This document shows positions 11,905 through 20,283 of a stretch of DNA of 64,000 bases, one piece after another. Position 1 is the first letter of the stretch. Every line of letters starts with the position of its first letter. The notes under the pieces are model-generated. The model saw nothing but the letters and a program-made list of their open reading frames with translations, was not told the origin of the DNA and did no database searches. The DNA comes from Hermatobates lingyangjiaoensis (taxonomy: Eukaryota; Arthropoda; Insecta; Hemiptera; Hermatobatidae), in NCBI GenBank assembly GCA_026182355.1, contig JAPFBL010000104.1, positions 2,163,501 to 2,227,500 of the forward strand. Direction: 5' to 3'. A program made the translations under genes and the position numbers.

Positions 11905-12190
11905 TTAAATTACAGAAAACACGTTACAGAAAAAAGATAAAATACACAATTACTAAATTCAATATTTTAAACTGTTGTTTGTCATCAGGAGAAGACTAGA
12001 AGAGAGGACGAAGTGAGAGGACTCGCGTTCCTTCCTTCGATGTGGGGAGATCTCTCTAACTTCATCTTCTCTTCTAGTATTCTCCTGATGACGAACAACA
12101 GTTCAAAATATTGAATTTAGTAGGTGTGTATTTTATCTTTTTTCTGTGTCTGATTTGTGTAATTTAAAGTTTTATAGTCCATGAGAACCG
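11905..12190. mobile_element. palindromic pair of PLE termini, family D
   Basis: Two arms (about 11905-12020 and 12055-12180) are reverse complements. Each is related to the pseudo-LTR of the most complete PLE at 58.2 and 61.9 kb, including the GTGTAATTTAAA tail. Both hammerheads carry AAAA where GAAA is expected (about 11975-12005 minus and 12085-12112 plus). The left copy also has AAAC/GTTT in stem II in place of GAAC/GTTC. These motifs are probably inactive. Confidence 0.65.
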
Positions 12191-12239
12191 TTCTTCAATT
12201 TAGTATATATATATATATTGCCTTTGAAAGGATTATATA

Positions 12240-12584
12240 TATATAGTTAACACATGAAAGAGAAAAAACAAATAAAGACACACACAAAAGACTCACAACG
12301 ATATTTCGACAGTCGTCGTCATCAGGTAGAAGTAGTCCCTTTGACTAGCTGAAGCTAACTGAGTGGTAGGCCGAATGCGAACGAACACGCATGCACTCTG
12401 CCGGCCGCCCTAGGTAAGCTACTAACTACAGAGAGAAAAATAACTAAAAAGAACAAATAAAAGCAAATAAAAATAAAAATAACAGAAGGAGAAGAATAGA
12501 AAATGAAGCAATAAACAATTTAAAAAAAAATAAATAAATAAATAAAAAATAAAAAAATAAATAAAAAATAAATAAATAATTAAA
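12240..12584 (-). mobile_element. 3' pseudo-LTR of family D PLE
   Basis: It directly follows, on the minus strand, the stop codon of the GIY-YIG fragment at 12585. It has an A-rich low-complexity leader (AAATAAATA repeats), then a more balanced segment, then the hammerhead at 12300-12325, and it ends in TA repeats near 12230. The same sequence lies at 56181-56503 behind a longer copy of the same element. Confidence 0.8.
12300..12325 (-). ncRNA. hammerhead ribozyme motif, family D
   Basis: Minus strand: CTGATGA (rc of 12319-12325), unpaired C, stem II GAC-GACT-GTC, GAAA (rc of 12304-12307), helix III ATAT, C^GTTGTG. Helix I is weak next to the core and may pair with an internal bulge. Confidence 0.65.
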
Positions 12585-12938
12585 TTAACGGTACAAGTTA
12601 AGGCCAGGAGGAGAGCGAGCTTTGAGAAGACAGATAATTGCCTCCTCTGAAGCTCTTAAAGTAACCCGAGAAGACGGAACAGGGATATGATTAAGGACTT
12701 GGACCCGGAAGCAGTGATTAAAATCCAGTCCATGGGAATTAAAGTGGATAGCAATAGGGAGGTTTTTGCGTTGACCAACGGAAGCCCTGTGACCATTCAT
12801 ACGTAAGTTGAGCTGCGTAGAGGCCATACCAACGTAGAATGCATCACACTGGGTGCAGTCCAAACGGTAAACGCAATTAACCGAGGTGCATGAGGTGTGG
12901 GGAGGACAAGGGTAGTTAATGTTGCTATGGGGGGAAGT
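12585..12938 (-). pseudogene. PLE GIY-YIG endonuclease fragment, family D
   Basis: This encodes the C-terminal endonuclease domain of a PLE: the GIY-like CVYRLDC and YVG motifs, the conserved LRMNGHRASVG segment carrying the catalytic Arg, then ASEEAIICLL with the catalytic Glu, ending PPGLNLYR. It is 96% or so identical by eye to the C-terminus of the longer minus-strand copy at 56504-57673. The 5' side is cut off by (TA)n at about 12939, so RT is missing. GIY-YIG nicks target DNA to prime reverse transcription in intact PLEs; this copy cannot encode a working element. Confidence 0.85.
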
Positions 12939-12958
12939 ATATATATATATATATATAC
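12939..12958. repeat. (TA)n microsatellite
   Basis: Short TA run at the truncation point of the GIY-YIG fragment. Confidence 0.9.
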
Positions 12959-13018
12959 ATGTATTCACTGTTTTGTTATTGAGGGCTAGGTCAAATAAAA
13001 GAAAATTAACTCCTTTCT

Positions 13019-13060
13019 ATGCCGACGTTTCGATGTATTTGTACATCATCTTCAGGGCTA
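13019..13060 (-). ncRNA. hammerhead ribozyme motif, family B
   Basis: Minus strand: TAGCC, CTGAAGA (rc of 13049-13055), unpaired U, stem II GATGTA-CAAA-TACATC (6 bp), GAAA (rc of 13028-13031), helix III ACGT, C^GGCAT. Helix I is TAGCC/GGCAT with three to four pairs. Strong stem II. Confidence 0.85.
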
Positions 13061-13429
13061 AAATTAGAGTAAGACTATAATACATTTATCAAAACAATCT
13101 ACAACTCACACAGAGAAATAACACACATTTTTTGTTAAGACCAACAGATACATACAAAAAGTTATTTTATAATCTGAGTTGTTGAGTACACATCTATTTA
13201 AAAATATCAGACAAAAGGAAATTAGTTTTATCTTGGAAAGTGTGCTAATGGTTATTTAAGTTACATAAGAATTAATTGGTTATAAATCCGAAAAACACTA
13301 CTTGTTATATTCATCTATCATTTCCACAAAATAGGGCGGGTGAACATATGAGGGTTACATGAAGAAAGGTTAGTTTATGACTTAAGGTTATCATCCATGT
13401 TACAATGATTTAATATTGTTATTATGACT

Positions 13430-13553
13430 GGTGATGGGAAAGAATGTTTGTATAAATATGGCTAAACTTTTCAATATCAGACCTCGAATTACAAGTGTTA
13501 GGAGTTTTCTGTATGTGTATCATTTCTTTTATTATTCTTTTCCCAGGTCCTGC
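13430..13553 (-). pseudogene. PLE C-terminal fragment, family B
   Basis: Minus-strand reading gives KRIIKEMIHIQKTPNTCN, then a stretch ending SHIYTNILSHHQ. It matches the C-terminal tail of the GIY-YIG fragment at 49680-49966 (KRLVKEIIHIEKTKNTCN). Only this tail is present; the catalytic parts are absent. Confidence 0.75.
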
Positions 13554-13791
13554 TTCCATGTCAATGATTTACTTAAAATAACTTAAAGTAACTTAAATAA
13601 CCATTAGCACACTTTCCAAGGTAAAACTAATTTCCTTTTGTCTGATATTTTTAAATAGATGTGTACTCAACAACTCAGATTATAAAATAACTTTTTGTAT
13701 GTATCTGTTGGTCTTAACAAAAAATGTGTGTTATTTCTCTGTGTGAGTTGTAGATTGTTTTGATAAATGTATTATAGTCTTACTCTAATTT

Positions 13792-13834
13792 TAGCCCTGA
13801 AGATGATGTACAAATACATCGAAACGTCGGCCTA
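13792..13834 (+). ncRNA. hammerhead ribozyme motif, family B
   Basis: TAGCC 13792-13796, CTGAAGA 13797-13803, T, stem II GATGTA/TACATC around CAAA, GAAA 13821-13824, helix III ACGT, C13828^GGCC. It mirrors 13019-13060. Confidence 0.85.
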
Positions 13835-13940
13835 GAAAGGAGTTTATTTTCTTTTATTTGACCTAGCCCTCAATAACAAAACAGTGAATAGAATAGAAGA
13901 GGTCAATAACATTTTTTGAGTTTATATATATATATATATA

Positions 13941-14556
13941 TATTGTAAAAGACGAGCCAATCCCTGTTACGTATTACTTTGGGCACTTCTTATTGGTTGT
14001 GGGTGTTTATTCGTTGAACACGTTTCTCCTTAGCACACTCCGTCTGCTCGGCCGCCTCAGCCTTCACTCCGGGAGAGGGCCCATAGCCTCATAATGCCCA
14101 TAGCCCGGACCAGATTCTTACGAGGAACTCTTCTGCGTGAGGACGCCTATGCCATTCCTGCCCTCTGTGAAATTAAAGTAGGGACTGCGAGCCCTCTCCA
14201 GGAAGGACGGCGGATGCAGCCAAGCGTGTTAAGAAACCGACGGGGAAAAGGTCTACATACACCCACATCAATAGAGTTTACAAAAAACACCAACAACCAG
14301 TATCTAATGAAATCCACTAAGCCCATAGTAAACACCGAGTTCGACGAGGTACACTTCCAAGGCAGGACGCCAAGACCTTCATCCAACTCTATTGGAAAAT
14401 TAAGTAGGGACTGCGAGCCCTCTCCCGGAGTGAAGGCTGAGGCGGCCGAGCAGACGGAGTGTGCTAAGGAGAAACGTGTTCAACGAATAAACACCCACAA
14501 CCAATAAGAAGTGCCCAAAGTAATACGTAACAGGGATTGGCTCGTCTTTTACAATA
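13941..14556. mobile_element. 616 bp element with long terminal inverted repeats
   Basis: Arms 13941-14079 and 14418-14556 are near-perfect inverted repeats of 139 bp, beginning TATTGTAAAAGACGAGCC and flanked on both sides by (TA)n. The interior (14080-14417) is less A+T-rich and has open frames on both strands but no recognisable domain. A 28-base motif beside the right arm (from about 14397, GTAGGGACTGCGAGCC core) is repeated inside at about 14171. No hammerhead is present, so this is more like a foldback or MITE-type DNA element than a PLE. Confidence 0.6.
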
Positions 14557-14574
14557 TCTAATCTGGCATTCAAC

Positions 14575-14629
<55 letters not shown>
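14575..14629. repeat. (TA)n microsatellite
   Basis: TA run with one TTA phase break, starting where the PLE N-terminal frame stops resembling its relatives. Confidence 0.95.
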
Positions 14630-14633
<4 letters not shown>

Positions 14634-14634
14634 A

Positions 14635-14783
14635 TACGTTGGCAGCAGGTCTTCTCTCAAACATATGTTGTTAAAATTTGCAGCAGCTTCTGCACTCACT
14701 AACTTTAAGCTGGTGGCCTCGATCCTTCGGGCGATTTTTCTTTCTTCTGGCTGCAGTTGCCACAGCATCTGTCCTAGAGACAT
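14635..14783 (-). pseudogene. PLE N-terminal fragment, family E
   Basis: This starts at an ATG (14783-14781) and encodes an N-terminal PLE segment: MSLGQMLWQLQPEERKIARR, then NNICLREDLLPTYSHI. The CLREDLLPxYxxI motif is the conserved N-terminal landmark shared with 27357, 27384 and 55936. The frame then dissolves into (TA)n. A hammerhead lies just upstream with predicted cleavage 14 nt before this ATG. A second ATG in the hammerhead loop is in frame, so a longer start is possible on uncleaved RNA. Only the first 50 codons or so are present. Confidence 0.75.
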
Positions 14784-14794
14784 CTTCAATATTA

Positions 14795-14835
14795 CACGAG
14801 CTTTCGACCATAGGAACATTGGTCATCTTCAGGTA
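14795..14835 (-). ncRNA. hammerhead ribozyme motif, family E, at an ORF-to-ORF junction
   Basis: Minus strand: CTGAAGA (rc of 14826-14832), unpaired U, stem II GACCA/TGGTC (5 bp), GAAA (rc of 14802-14805), helix III AGCT, C^GTGTAATATTGAAG and then ATG. Helix I starts TAC/GTG. It sits between the end of one PLE unit (GIY-YIG, stop at 14893) and the start of the next (ATG at 14783). Confidence 0.8.
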
Positions 14836-14892
14836 GAGCATGCCTTGTAGTAAACAGCTTAAATGCCAATCAGGTTGACTAATTCGAACCAA

Positions 14893-15442
14893 TCAGAGCG
14901 CAGGGTTAAGGCTGCTGCTCTGATTGGACCTCATGCTCGGCTCCAGGCTCCTGCTCGTCGGAATTACATACATGTCCTTGACCTGGAGGTTTATAGAGGG
15001 GTTCCTTTCCTTTATGTACAGGGCTTCCAATATTTGTAGCTTCTCCGCATTCTGTTCCGCCTGTATGATGGCAGTGCCCTGCACCAGCATCTCCCTCGTC
15101 AGCTGAGTGTTGTGTTTTTCCTGTGTATGTTTCTTGGGGGCTCCCGCAGTTAAATGAAGAGTTAGCCTCCTAGAGAGCTTAGTCGCAGTCATCCCAATGT
15201 ACTTGGAAGGCAGGCTTTCACATTCACCTGTGGTGCAAGTATACTCGTACACTAGGTGACTGCGCTGAAGCTCCGGGGTATTCTTCTGAGGATTGTTTTT
15301 CAGCAGTAAGTTACTTGTTCTCTTGTTCTTGTAGTAAATTATCAGACTAATCCGGCTGCTTTCATCCTTGGGTGTTACGTAGGTGTGAACAATCTTTTGA
15401 ATCGCCTTTTCGTCTTGCCTATATTCAAGAAGCTTGCCTACA
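14893..15442 (-). pseudogene. PLE RT-to-GIY-YIG C-terminal fragment, family E
   Basis: An open minus-strand frame without its own start encodes the linker and endonuclease end of a PLE. It includes HTYVTPKDESSRISLIIYYK, a basic NNPQKNTPEL segment, the GIY domain landmarks VYEYTC and KYIGMT with LSRRLTLH (catalytic Arg region), and LQILEALYIKERNPSINLQ, whose Glu is the expected metal ligand. RT is missing: at about 15442 the sequence switches to an oppositely oriented family E terminus. The 3' side runs through a short pseudo-LTR into the N-terminus of a second unit (14783), the tandem arrangement expected of PLEs. Confidence 0.8.
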
Positions 15443-15618
15443 TTTCAATATACCTGAAGATGACCAATGTTCCTATGGTCGAAAGCTCGTGTAATATTGA
15501 AGATGTCTCTAGGACAGATGCTGTGGCAACTGCAGCCAGAAGAAAGAAAAATCGCCCGAAGGATCGAGGCCACCAGCTTAAAGTTAGTGAGTGCAGAAGC
15601 TGCTGCAAATTTTAACAA
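15443..15618 (+). mobile_element. family E pseudo-LTR plus N-terminal start, plus strand
   Basis: An inverted copy of the junction at 14635-14840: a hammerhead, then ATG at about 15502 and the same N-terminal codons (MSLGQMLWQLQPEERKIARR ... AAANFNN). It is cut by a TATATG-type repeat at about 15619, earlier than the minus-strand copy. Together with 14635-14835 it forms a large inverted repeat enclosing the C-terminal fragment. Confidence 0.75.
15444..15500 (+). ncRNA. hammerhead ribozyme motif, family E
   Basis: CTGAAGA 15454-15460, T, stem II GACCA (15462-15466) with TGGTC (15476-15480), GAAA 15481-15484, helix III AGCT, C15488^GTGTAATATTGA. Helix I is longer than in the 14.8 kb copy because TCAATATAC lies 5' of the box and GTGTAATATTGA follows the cleavage site. 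Confidence 0.8.
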
Positions 15619-15664
15619 TATATATATATGTATATGTATATGTATATATGTATATATATATGTA
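15619..15664. repeat. (TATATG)n / (TA)n microsatellite
   Basis: Mixed TATATG and TA repeats between two PLE termini. Confidence 0.9.
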
Positions 15665-15790
15665 TACTAAACGCGAGTACTTCGCACTTCTTCCCGATGA
15701 CGACGGATGTCGAAATATCGAAGTGAGGAAGTGAGTTCTGTAGTGACATTCTGTGTTCTTTCCTATGTGTTAAAGTATATATATATATAT
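15665..15790 (+). mobile_element. family D-like PLE terminus
   Basis: A pseudo-LTR fragment with a hammerhead at 15685-15725 and the tail TTCTGTGTTCTTTCCTATGTG before (TA)n. A decayed copy lies at 47600-47705. No coding part. Confidence 0.65.
15685..15725 (+). ncRNA. hammerhead ribozyme motif, family D-like
   Basis: CCGATGA box (C in place of U at the second position) 15694-15700, C, stem II GAC-GGAT-GTC, GAAA 15712-15715, helix III ATAT, C15719^GAAGTG. CACTTC at 15685-15690 pairs with GAAGTG, leaving a 3 nt internal bulge beside the core. The U-to-C change is expected to lower activity. Confidence 0.6.
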
Positions 15791-16017
15791 AATATAACGT
15801 CTAAAATAATAATATTTATTAAATATTTTATGTGAATTTAAGTATTAGATTAATTTTTTAAGTGTAATTTTAATTGTGTTTGCTGAAGATGGTGGATGTA
15901 ACACCGAAACATGTCCAATAATAAATTAAAAAATTATGGTGATTTAATTTTTAAGTTGAGCTCTGAATCAAAGAAAAAGTTTCGTAATTTGGATAAATAT
16001 AAGACGAAAGATATATA
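15791..16017 (+). mobile_element. family I PLE terminus with N-terminal coding trace
   Basis: After an A+T-rich lead the hammerhead at 15878-15919 is followed by a short open reading (KLSSESKKKFRNLDKYKTK) that stops at (TA)n at 16018. The basic, Leu/Lys-rich reading and its position downstream of the ribozyme resemble the start of other PLE units here. No match to the other families is obvious. Confidence 0.5.
15878..15919 (+). ncRNA. hammerhead ribozyme motif, family I
   Basis: CTGAAGA 15883-15889, T, stem II GGTG (15891-15894) with CACC (15902-15905), GAAA 15906-15909, helix III ACATGT (palindromic), C15915^CAATA. Helix I is TTG/CAA. Confidence 0.7.
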
Positions 16018-16039
16018 CATATATATATATATATATATT

Positions 16040-16160
16040 CGAAAAATAATATTGAGTAACAAATAAAAAGCTTCAAGCTTCACAAATAGACACCTTACTG
16101 TGTTATTTCTACATTTGTCTTCATCAGGAAGTAGACCCTTCGGGTCCACTTTAATGAGTC
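16040..16160 (-). mobile_element. possible decayed PLE terminus, family G
   Basis: On the minus strand CTGATGA (about 16126-16132) is followed by ACA...TGT and AGAAATAACAC, a layout like the other termini but without a clean GAAA placement. It is flanked by (TA)n at 16018-16038. Low confidence. Confidence 0.3.
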
Positions 16161-17823
16161 AGGTTGACTTCATGAGTGGTACCAGCCAACTAGAGAGGTC
16201 TGCTTCTACATGATGATGGCGGATGTAGATATATTGTTGTATAGTGAGTTTACCTGTGAAACTTTGTATATGTTTGTTAATGTTCTATGTTGTAATTAGT
16301 TCTCAGGGGTCATTTACATTTTCTTTATAAAAAGAATGATATATTATTGGAGTAGCCTTGAATAATCATAGCATGATTAATATTATATAACTATCCTTGA
16401 GGTGTATAAAATTTGATTAATTAGAAGATAAAAACAAATCATATTGCCATATTACCTCTAAAGCTTATAAAGAGACAATAATAAAAACCATTATACTATA
16501 GGTTTAATGCCTATAGAAAAATTAAGTGATTCGTTTTGACACATAGGTCTCAAGTGGTATAGCAATTGGGACCTCAGAAGATGAGAGTGTTGCACTGAAT
16601 GAAGAAATTAAATTGACAAAACTAAGGAGCAATTTAGTTTGAAATGAATTAAAAATTTAAGAAATTACAAAAAACATAAAGAATTGAACAGTTAAAAGCA
16701 AAGTACAATCAAATGTAGTATAAATGTAGCTATTATTACGGTTTTGTTGAAAGCAAAAGAATATTTTAGAGAGGAAGAGAGCTCAATTAAGGGAGGGGTT
16801 TTCAACATGCTGCCAGAGAGACAATGTTTTATAAACTCTTACCTGATTTCAAACATTGTGTAAGCATTAAAGAAATACTAAAACTTTTTTCTTTGAAAAA
16901 TAAATTTAAATTTATTCATTGCATTATTCATCAAGAGCTTTTAGCTCAAAGTCTCTTGAAATGGATTATGTTCTTAAATTCAAAGGCAAGTATCTAAGTA
17001 TCTTAATATTATATCTGCTTGAGGTCTTAAATATTATCAATTTGTAGAATCTTCAACGACTATTCAGAAATTCTGATTATAAAAGAATTTTACTAGCGTC
17101 AAGAAGGCGTTACTTTATCGTTCTTTAACAAACCTGTTTTATTTTTAAGGAAATTATTATATTTCTGGATAATTTTATTTATAATTATTGAGATAATGGC
17201 ATTGTTTCTATCTTTATTTTAAACTAATTATTTTATACAAAAATTGTATATTTCGTAAGAGCAACAAAACAGAAAAGTTTTCTTGGAAAAATAAATCATA
17301 GTCTAGAGATTTTTTTAAACATTTTGTTGCAAGATCAGCAACCAATGAAGCAAATTATTTTTACCAATAGCCGTCAAAACCCCAAGAACCAACCAAAAAA
17401 CAATAAAAATGAGACCTTGCTACACAGTGAGGTCAATGTCCAATGCCAGTATTCGTATATATTGAGGTCGAGCGAGCCCTTTACACATCCTCGTTAAGCG
17501 AGCGGCTTCATCGTTTAGCAACCAGGCTCAACAGGACGAAAGTAACAAGACTATGGCCCTAATGAAGACTGGACCGAGGGCCTCCAAGCGAAGATATCGC
17601 ATGGCAACTGTTTATTTCCTGACGGAATGCGAGCCCATATCATAGTCGTCTTACTGATAGAGGTGACTTCTTAGAAGAGATGCTCAAACTAGGTGGCTTT
17701 CATTAGAGCCGGCAGACTACAACTCCAAGAACCCCCATTCCACACAAGAAAAAACAATCCAATCATTTGGTCATGAAGCAAGCAATCATATGTCAGATCC
17801 AGACCACTTACGTAGATTTCAAT
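16161..17823. other. no recognisable gene
   Basis: A+T-rich to 17390, then a more balanced patch (17390-17800) that contains GAGCGAGCC-like words but no open frame, RNA gene or known repeat I can name. Confidence 0.45.
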
Positions 17824-17935
17824 ATATATATATATATATATCAATGATCAAACCACAATAAGATCTTAGTCTTGTTTTCCCATTTCTTATTGTGGTTTGA
17901 TCATTGATTGTTGTTTCACGTGTTTATGTGAAATC

Positions 17936-17939
<4 letters not shown>

Positions 17940-17977
<38 letters not shown>
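17940..17977. repeat. (TA)n microsatellite
   Basis: Pure TA run between two family A units. Confidence 0.95.
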
Positions 17978-17981
<4 letters not shown>

Positions 17982-17993
17982 AGTTGGGTTTTT

Positions 17994-18036
17994 GACTCTG
18001 ACGAAGACCGCTTGTTACGGTTGAAAGATCTTAGTC
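17994..18036 (+). ncRNA. hammerhead ribozyme motif, family A
   Basis: GACT 17994-17997, CTGACGA 17998-18004, A, stem II GACCG/CGGTT, GAAA 18023-18026, helix III AGATCT, U18032^AGTC. Identical in all core parts to 877-919. Confidence 0.8.
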
Positions 18037-18095
18037 TTGTTTTCCCATTTCTTATTGTGGTTTGATCATATATATATATATAAAAGCAAGAAGAA

Positions 18096-19318
18096 TCACA
18101 ATAAACTCTTGATGCAATCAAGAGTAAATTATATTATATCCATCTGAGGGTTTAAATATTAGCAATTTGTAGCAAAAATATTAACAATATTCCCTTTTCA
18201 CTAGGAAAAAGAGAAACAATAAAAATAAATGCTCTGAGGCTTCTCACTTCATGTCATCAGAAAGCTAACCATAGATTAATAATTAAAGTTACTTAAGTGT
18301 AGTATATCATTCATTCATATCATTCAGGTATATTAATGTATTTTTTTATAGCAGTTAAAAATCGTGGATAATTTATATAGTGGACATCAATACTATGGTC
18401 CAAGTTTGTTTTAATTAATGTGAAGTTAGTGAATTATGTGTTGTATCTTTTGTGTTATTGTTTTTGATTTTTAATTTGATTAATAATCTTAGAAAAAGAG
18501 GAGTCAATGTGCTGGATACATACTTAATTAATATAATGTAGAGTGTAAATTTTCTTTAACCGGTATGAAGTCCGCTTGTCGTGGTAGCCTCGACGCAAAG
18601 CCAGGCAGTTACCACCATGGTGACGGGACACCAATACTAGATAACTTCCACACTTGAATTGATACCAATGGGACAAAGCCAATCATGTTGTGAGGCAGTT
18701 AGATAAGAAAGTGAATCATTTGAACAATAGGAGCTTCTCAGACCTTAAAGCGCCCAATCACTGTCTTGTACTCCACCCAGAATAATTTGATTTAGAATCA
18801 TAGACCGGATTAAACACGATCTAATAATATCTATTGAAGTTTAAGGTAGAATCGAGTGAAAACATTCATCATAAGCATAAAATAATTACGCTACTTTTAT
18901 TAAATAATTCATTTTACTAATTGCATTCATTTATGTCTTTCTTTCATTTGCTTTTAAATGAGTTAATTATTTCATGAAACTAAATTTTATCTTTCTTTAT
19001 TATCTATCTTTATTATTTAAAGTTAGAAACGAAGAATAAATTATGTTTGAACTAAATCATTATTTTTTTTTTGTAGAATCAAAAATTTCCAAGAGTTAGG
19101 AAAGCGCTGTTTTCATTAAGAACACTTTTTTTATGAAGTAATCTTCTGTATTTAAATTTTTGTTCAATTGGGTGATAAAGAAATCTCGAAAAGTTTCGTT
19201 TATTCATTACTCTGAATTAAGTACGCTGGATGTTTAGATGAAATGAGTAGAAACAACTAAATTGAGGATATGACACTTACATATTCCTAAATTTCATGCA
19301 TATCTGCAAATCTACATA
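18096..19318. other. no recognisable gene
   Basis: A+T-rich sequence with a more balanced patch at 18560-18790. I tested the patch for tRNA-like boxes and coding and found neither. Confidence 0.45.
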
Positions 19319-19497
19319 TATATATATATATATATATATATGATCAACCACAATAAGAAATGGGAAAACAAGACTAAGATCTTTCAACCGTAACAAGCGG
19401 TCTTCGTCAGAGTCAAAAACCCTCGATCTTAGTCTTGTTTTCCCATTTCTTATTGTGGTTGATCATTGATTGTTGTTTCACGTGTTTATGTGAAATC

Positions 19498-19534
<37 letters not shown>
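19319..19534. mobile_element. family A hairpin element
   Basis: (TA)n, then TGATCAACCACAATAAG, an intact minus-strand hammerhead, then a shorter plus-strand return arm (GATCTTAGTCTTGTTTTCCC ... GTGGTTGATCA) with the extended tail TTGTTTCACGTGTTTATGTG, and (TA)n again. The element is about 175 bp without the TA tracts. It lies 300 bp downstream of the neuroligin exon, inside the intron. Confidence 0.7.
19372..19414 (-). ncRNA. hammerhead ribozyme motif, family A
   Basis: Minus strand: GACT, CTGACGA (rc of 19404-19410), A, stem II GACCG/CGGTT, GAAA (rc of 19382-19385), helix III AGATCT, U^AGTC. All core residues are intact. Confidence 0.8.
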
Positions 19535-19841
19535 GTTTATCATTATTTTGAGACAAAAATTGCTATTTTTAATTTTTGCTAGAAGTTATTTCTCATAAAA
19601 TCGTTAAAGCCATTTTCTATTGTATATTTATTGATTTTTGTATTCAATACAATTTTTTTTATTTAACTAACAAAAATGGAATTTAACGTTAAGTTAATAT
19701 GAAGTAAAAAAATCAAGAAAAAAATTCAAATTAAGCATAAGCTTAAAAATAAGTACTCGAATTAAACATGTGTCAATGCATTATCAGATTTAAGCTTATC
19801 TAGGCGTGATAACATGCAAGTGAGTGGTAAAGGTTGCTTAC
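19535..19841 (-). other. neuroligin intron, 5' part
   Basis: The intron begins at the donor GTAAGC (rc of 19836-19841). The sequence is A+T-rich with nothing else recognisable. Reading the exon frame past the donor adds unrelated residues and soon stops. Confidence 0.6.
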
Positions 19842-20283
19842 TTGGTCTGGGGAGATAGATGTTGAGGTACAAGCAGTCTTCACTCTGATTGGCAAGCAGC
19901 GGAAGGAGCTTGTCCAGGTAAGCTAACCGCCCCCGAGGAAACTCCATAAGAGCATCAGTGCGATTGGCAACCGACGGTGGTCTTTGGGGACAGACAGGCG
20001 AAAAGGTGTCTGCAAGGCGCGGACTTCGCCAAGAGGACGGCGTTACAGGTGGCATAAAGCGAAGAGACCCAATGGGGGGTGTAGCGTACGGCACCCCGAG
20101 GAAGGCCTCGACGGGTGGGTGGGCGAAAAGGATTCCTCGCAAGGGGCCGTACTTGGTGCGGACGACCCGGGTGGAATACTTGTGGAGGGGCAAGTGAGCC
20201 GACCGCGCCAGGCAGGCTACCAGCAGGCCGGCCCAGCCCAGCCAACCGAGCATCACCTCCCGGCCACCATCCTAGCCGCACTC
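19842..20283 (-). CDS. neuroligin-like protein, first coding exon (partial gene)
   Basis: The exon encodes the N-terminus of a neuroligin, a postsynaptic cholinesterase-like adhesion protein that binds neurexins. From the ATG at 20253: a signal peptide (MLGWLGWAGLLVACLARSAH), then RTKYGPLRG, VEAFLGVPYATPPIGSLRF, a PVCPQRPP segment, PRGRLAYLDKLLPLL, and NQSEDCLYLNIYLPRP at the exon end. These are the standard landmarks of the start of the alpha/beta-hydrolase fold, including the Cys of SEDCLYLN. NRT and NQS are possible N-glycosylation sites. A good acceptor (TTGGTGTGTTGCAG, exon from 20283) precedes the ATG, leaving about 30 nt of 5' UTR, and the donor CAA|GTAAGC ends the exon at 19842 after 137 codons plus one base (phase 1). 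The exon is far richer in G+C than its surroundings. Later exons are not found in the window. Confidence 0.88.

Larger units (their letters stand above)
12961..13888. mobile_element. palindromic PLE family B composite
   Basis: The left part on the minus strand runs from a C-terminal coding remnant (13553-13430) through a 3' pseudo-LTR to 12967. The right part (about 13563-13888) is the same pseudo-LTR on the plus strand. Arms of about 310 bases match closely, ending in TTATTGAGGGCTAGGTCAAA on the left and its complement on the right. Each arm has one hammerhead. The same architecture occurs at 49082-50430 with a diverged member. Confidence 0.8.
17824..18095. mobile_element. family A PLE termini, inverted cluster
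   Basis: Two family A units are separated by (TA)n at 17940-17977. The left (17842-17939) is an inverted repeat of the tail TGATCAAACCACAATAAG around a truncated ribozyme (only AGATCTTAGTC remains). The right (17978-18067) carries an intact hammerhead and tail, and ends in (TA)n at 18068. Confidence 0.7.

Noticed and set aside
12480..12580. AAATA-rich tract as a possible poly(A) tail of a LINE
   Set aside because: It lies inside the pseudo-LTR leader between the GIY-YIG stop and the hammerhead, and is repeated at 56460-56500 in the same position.
14094..14507. 137-codon plus-strand frame inside the 616 bp inverted-repeat element
   Set aside because: No recognisable domain, and it runs through the inverted arm; it was kept only as part of the repeat description.
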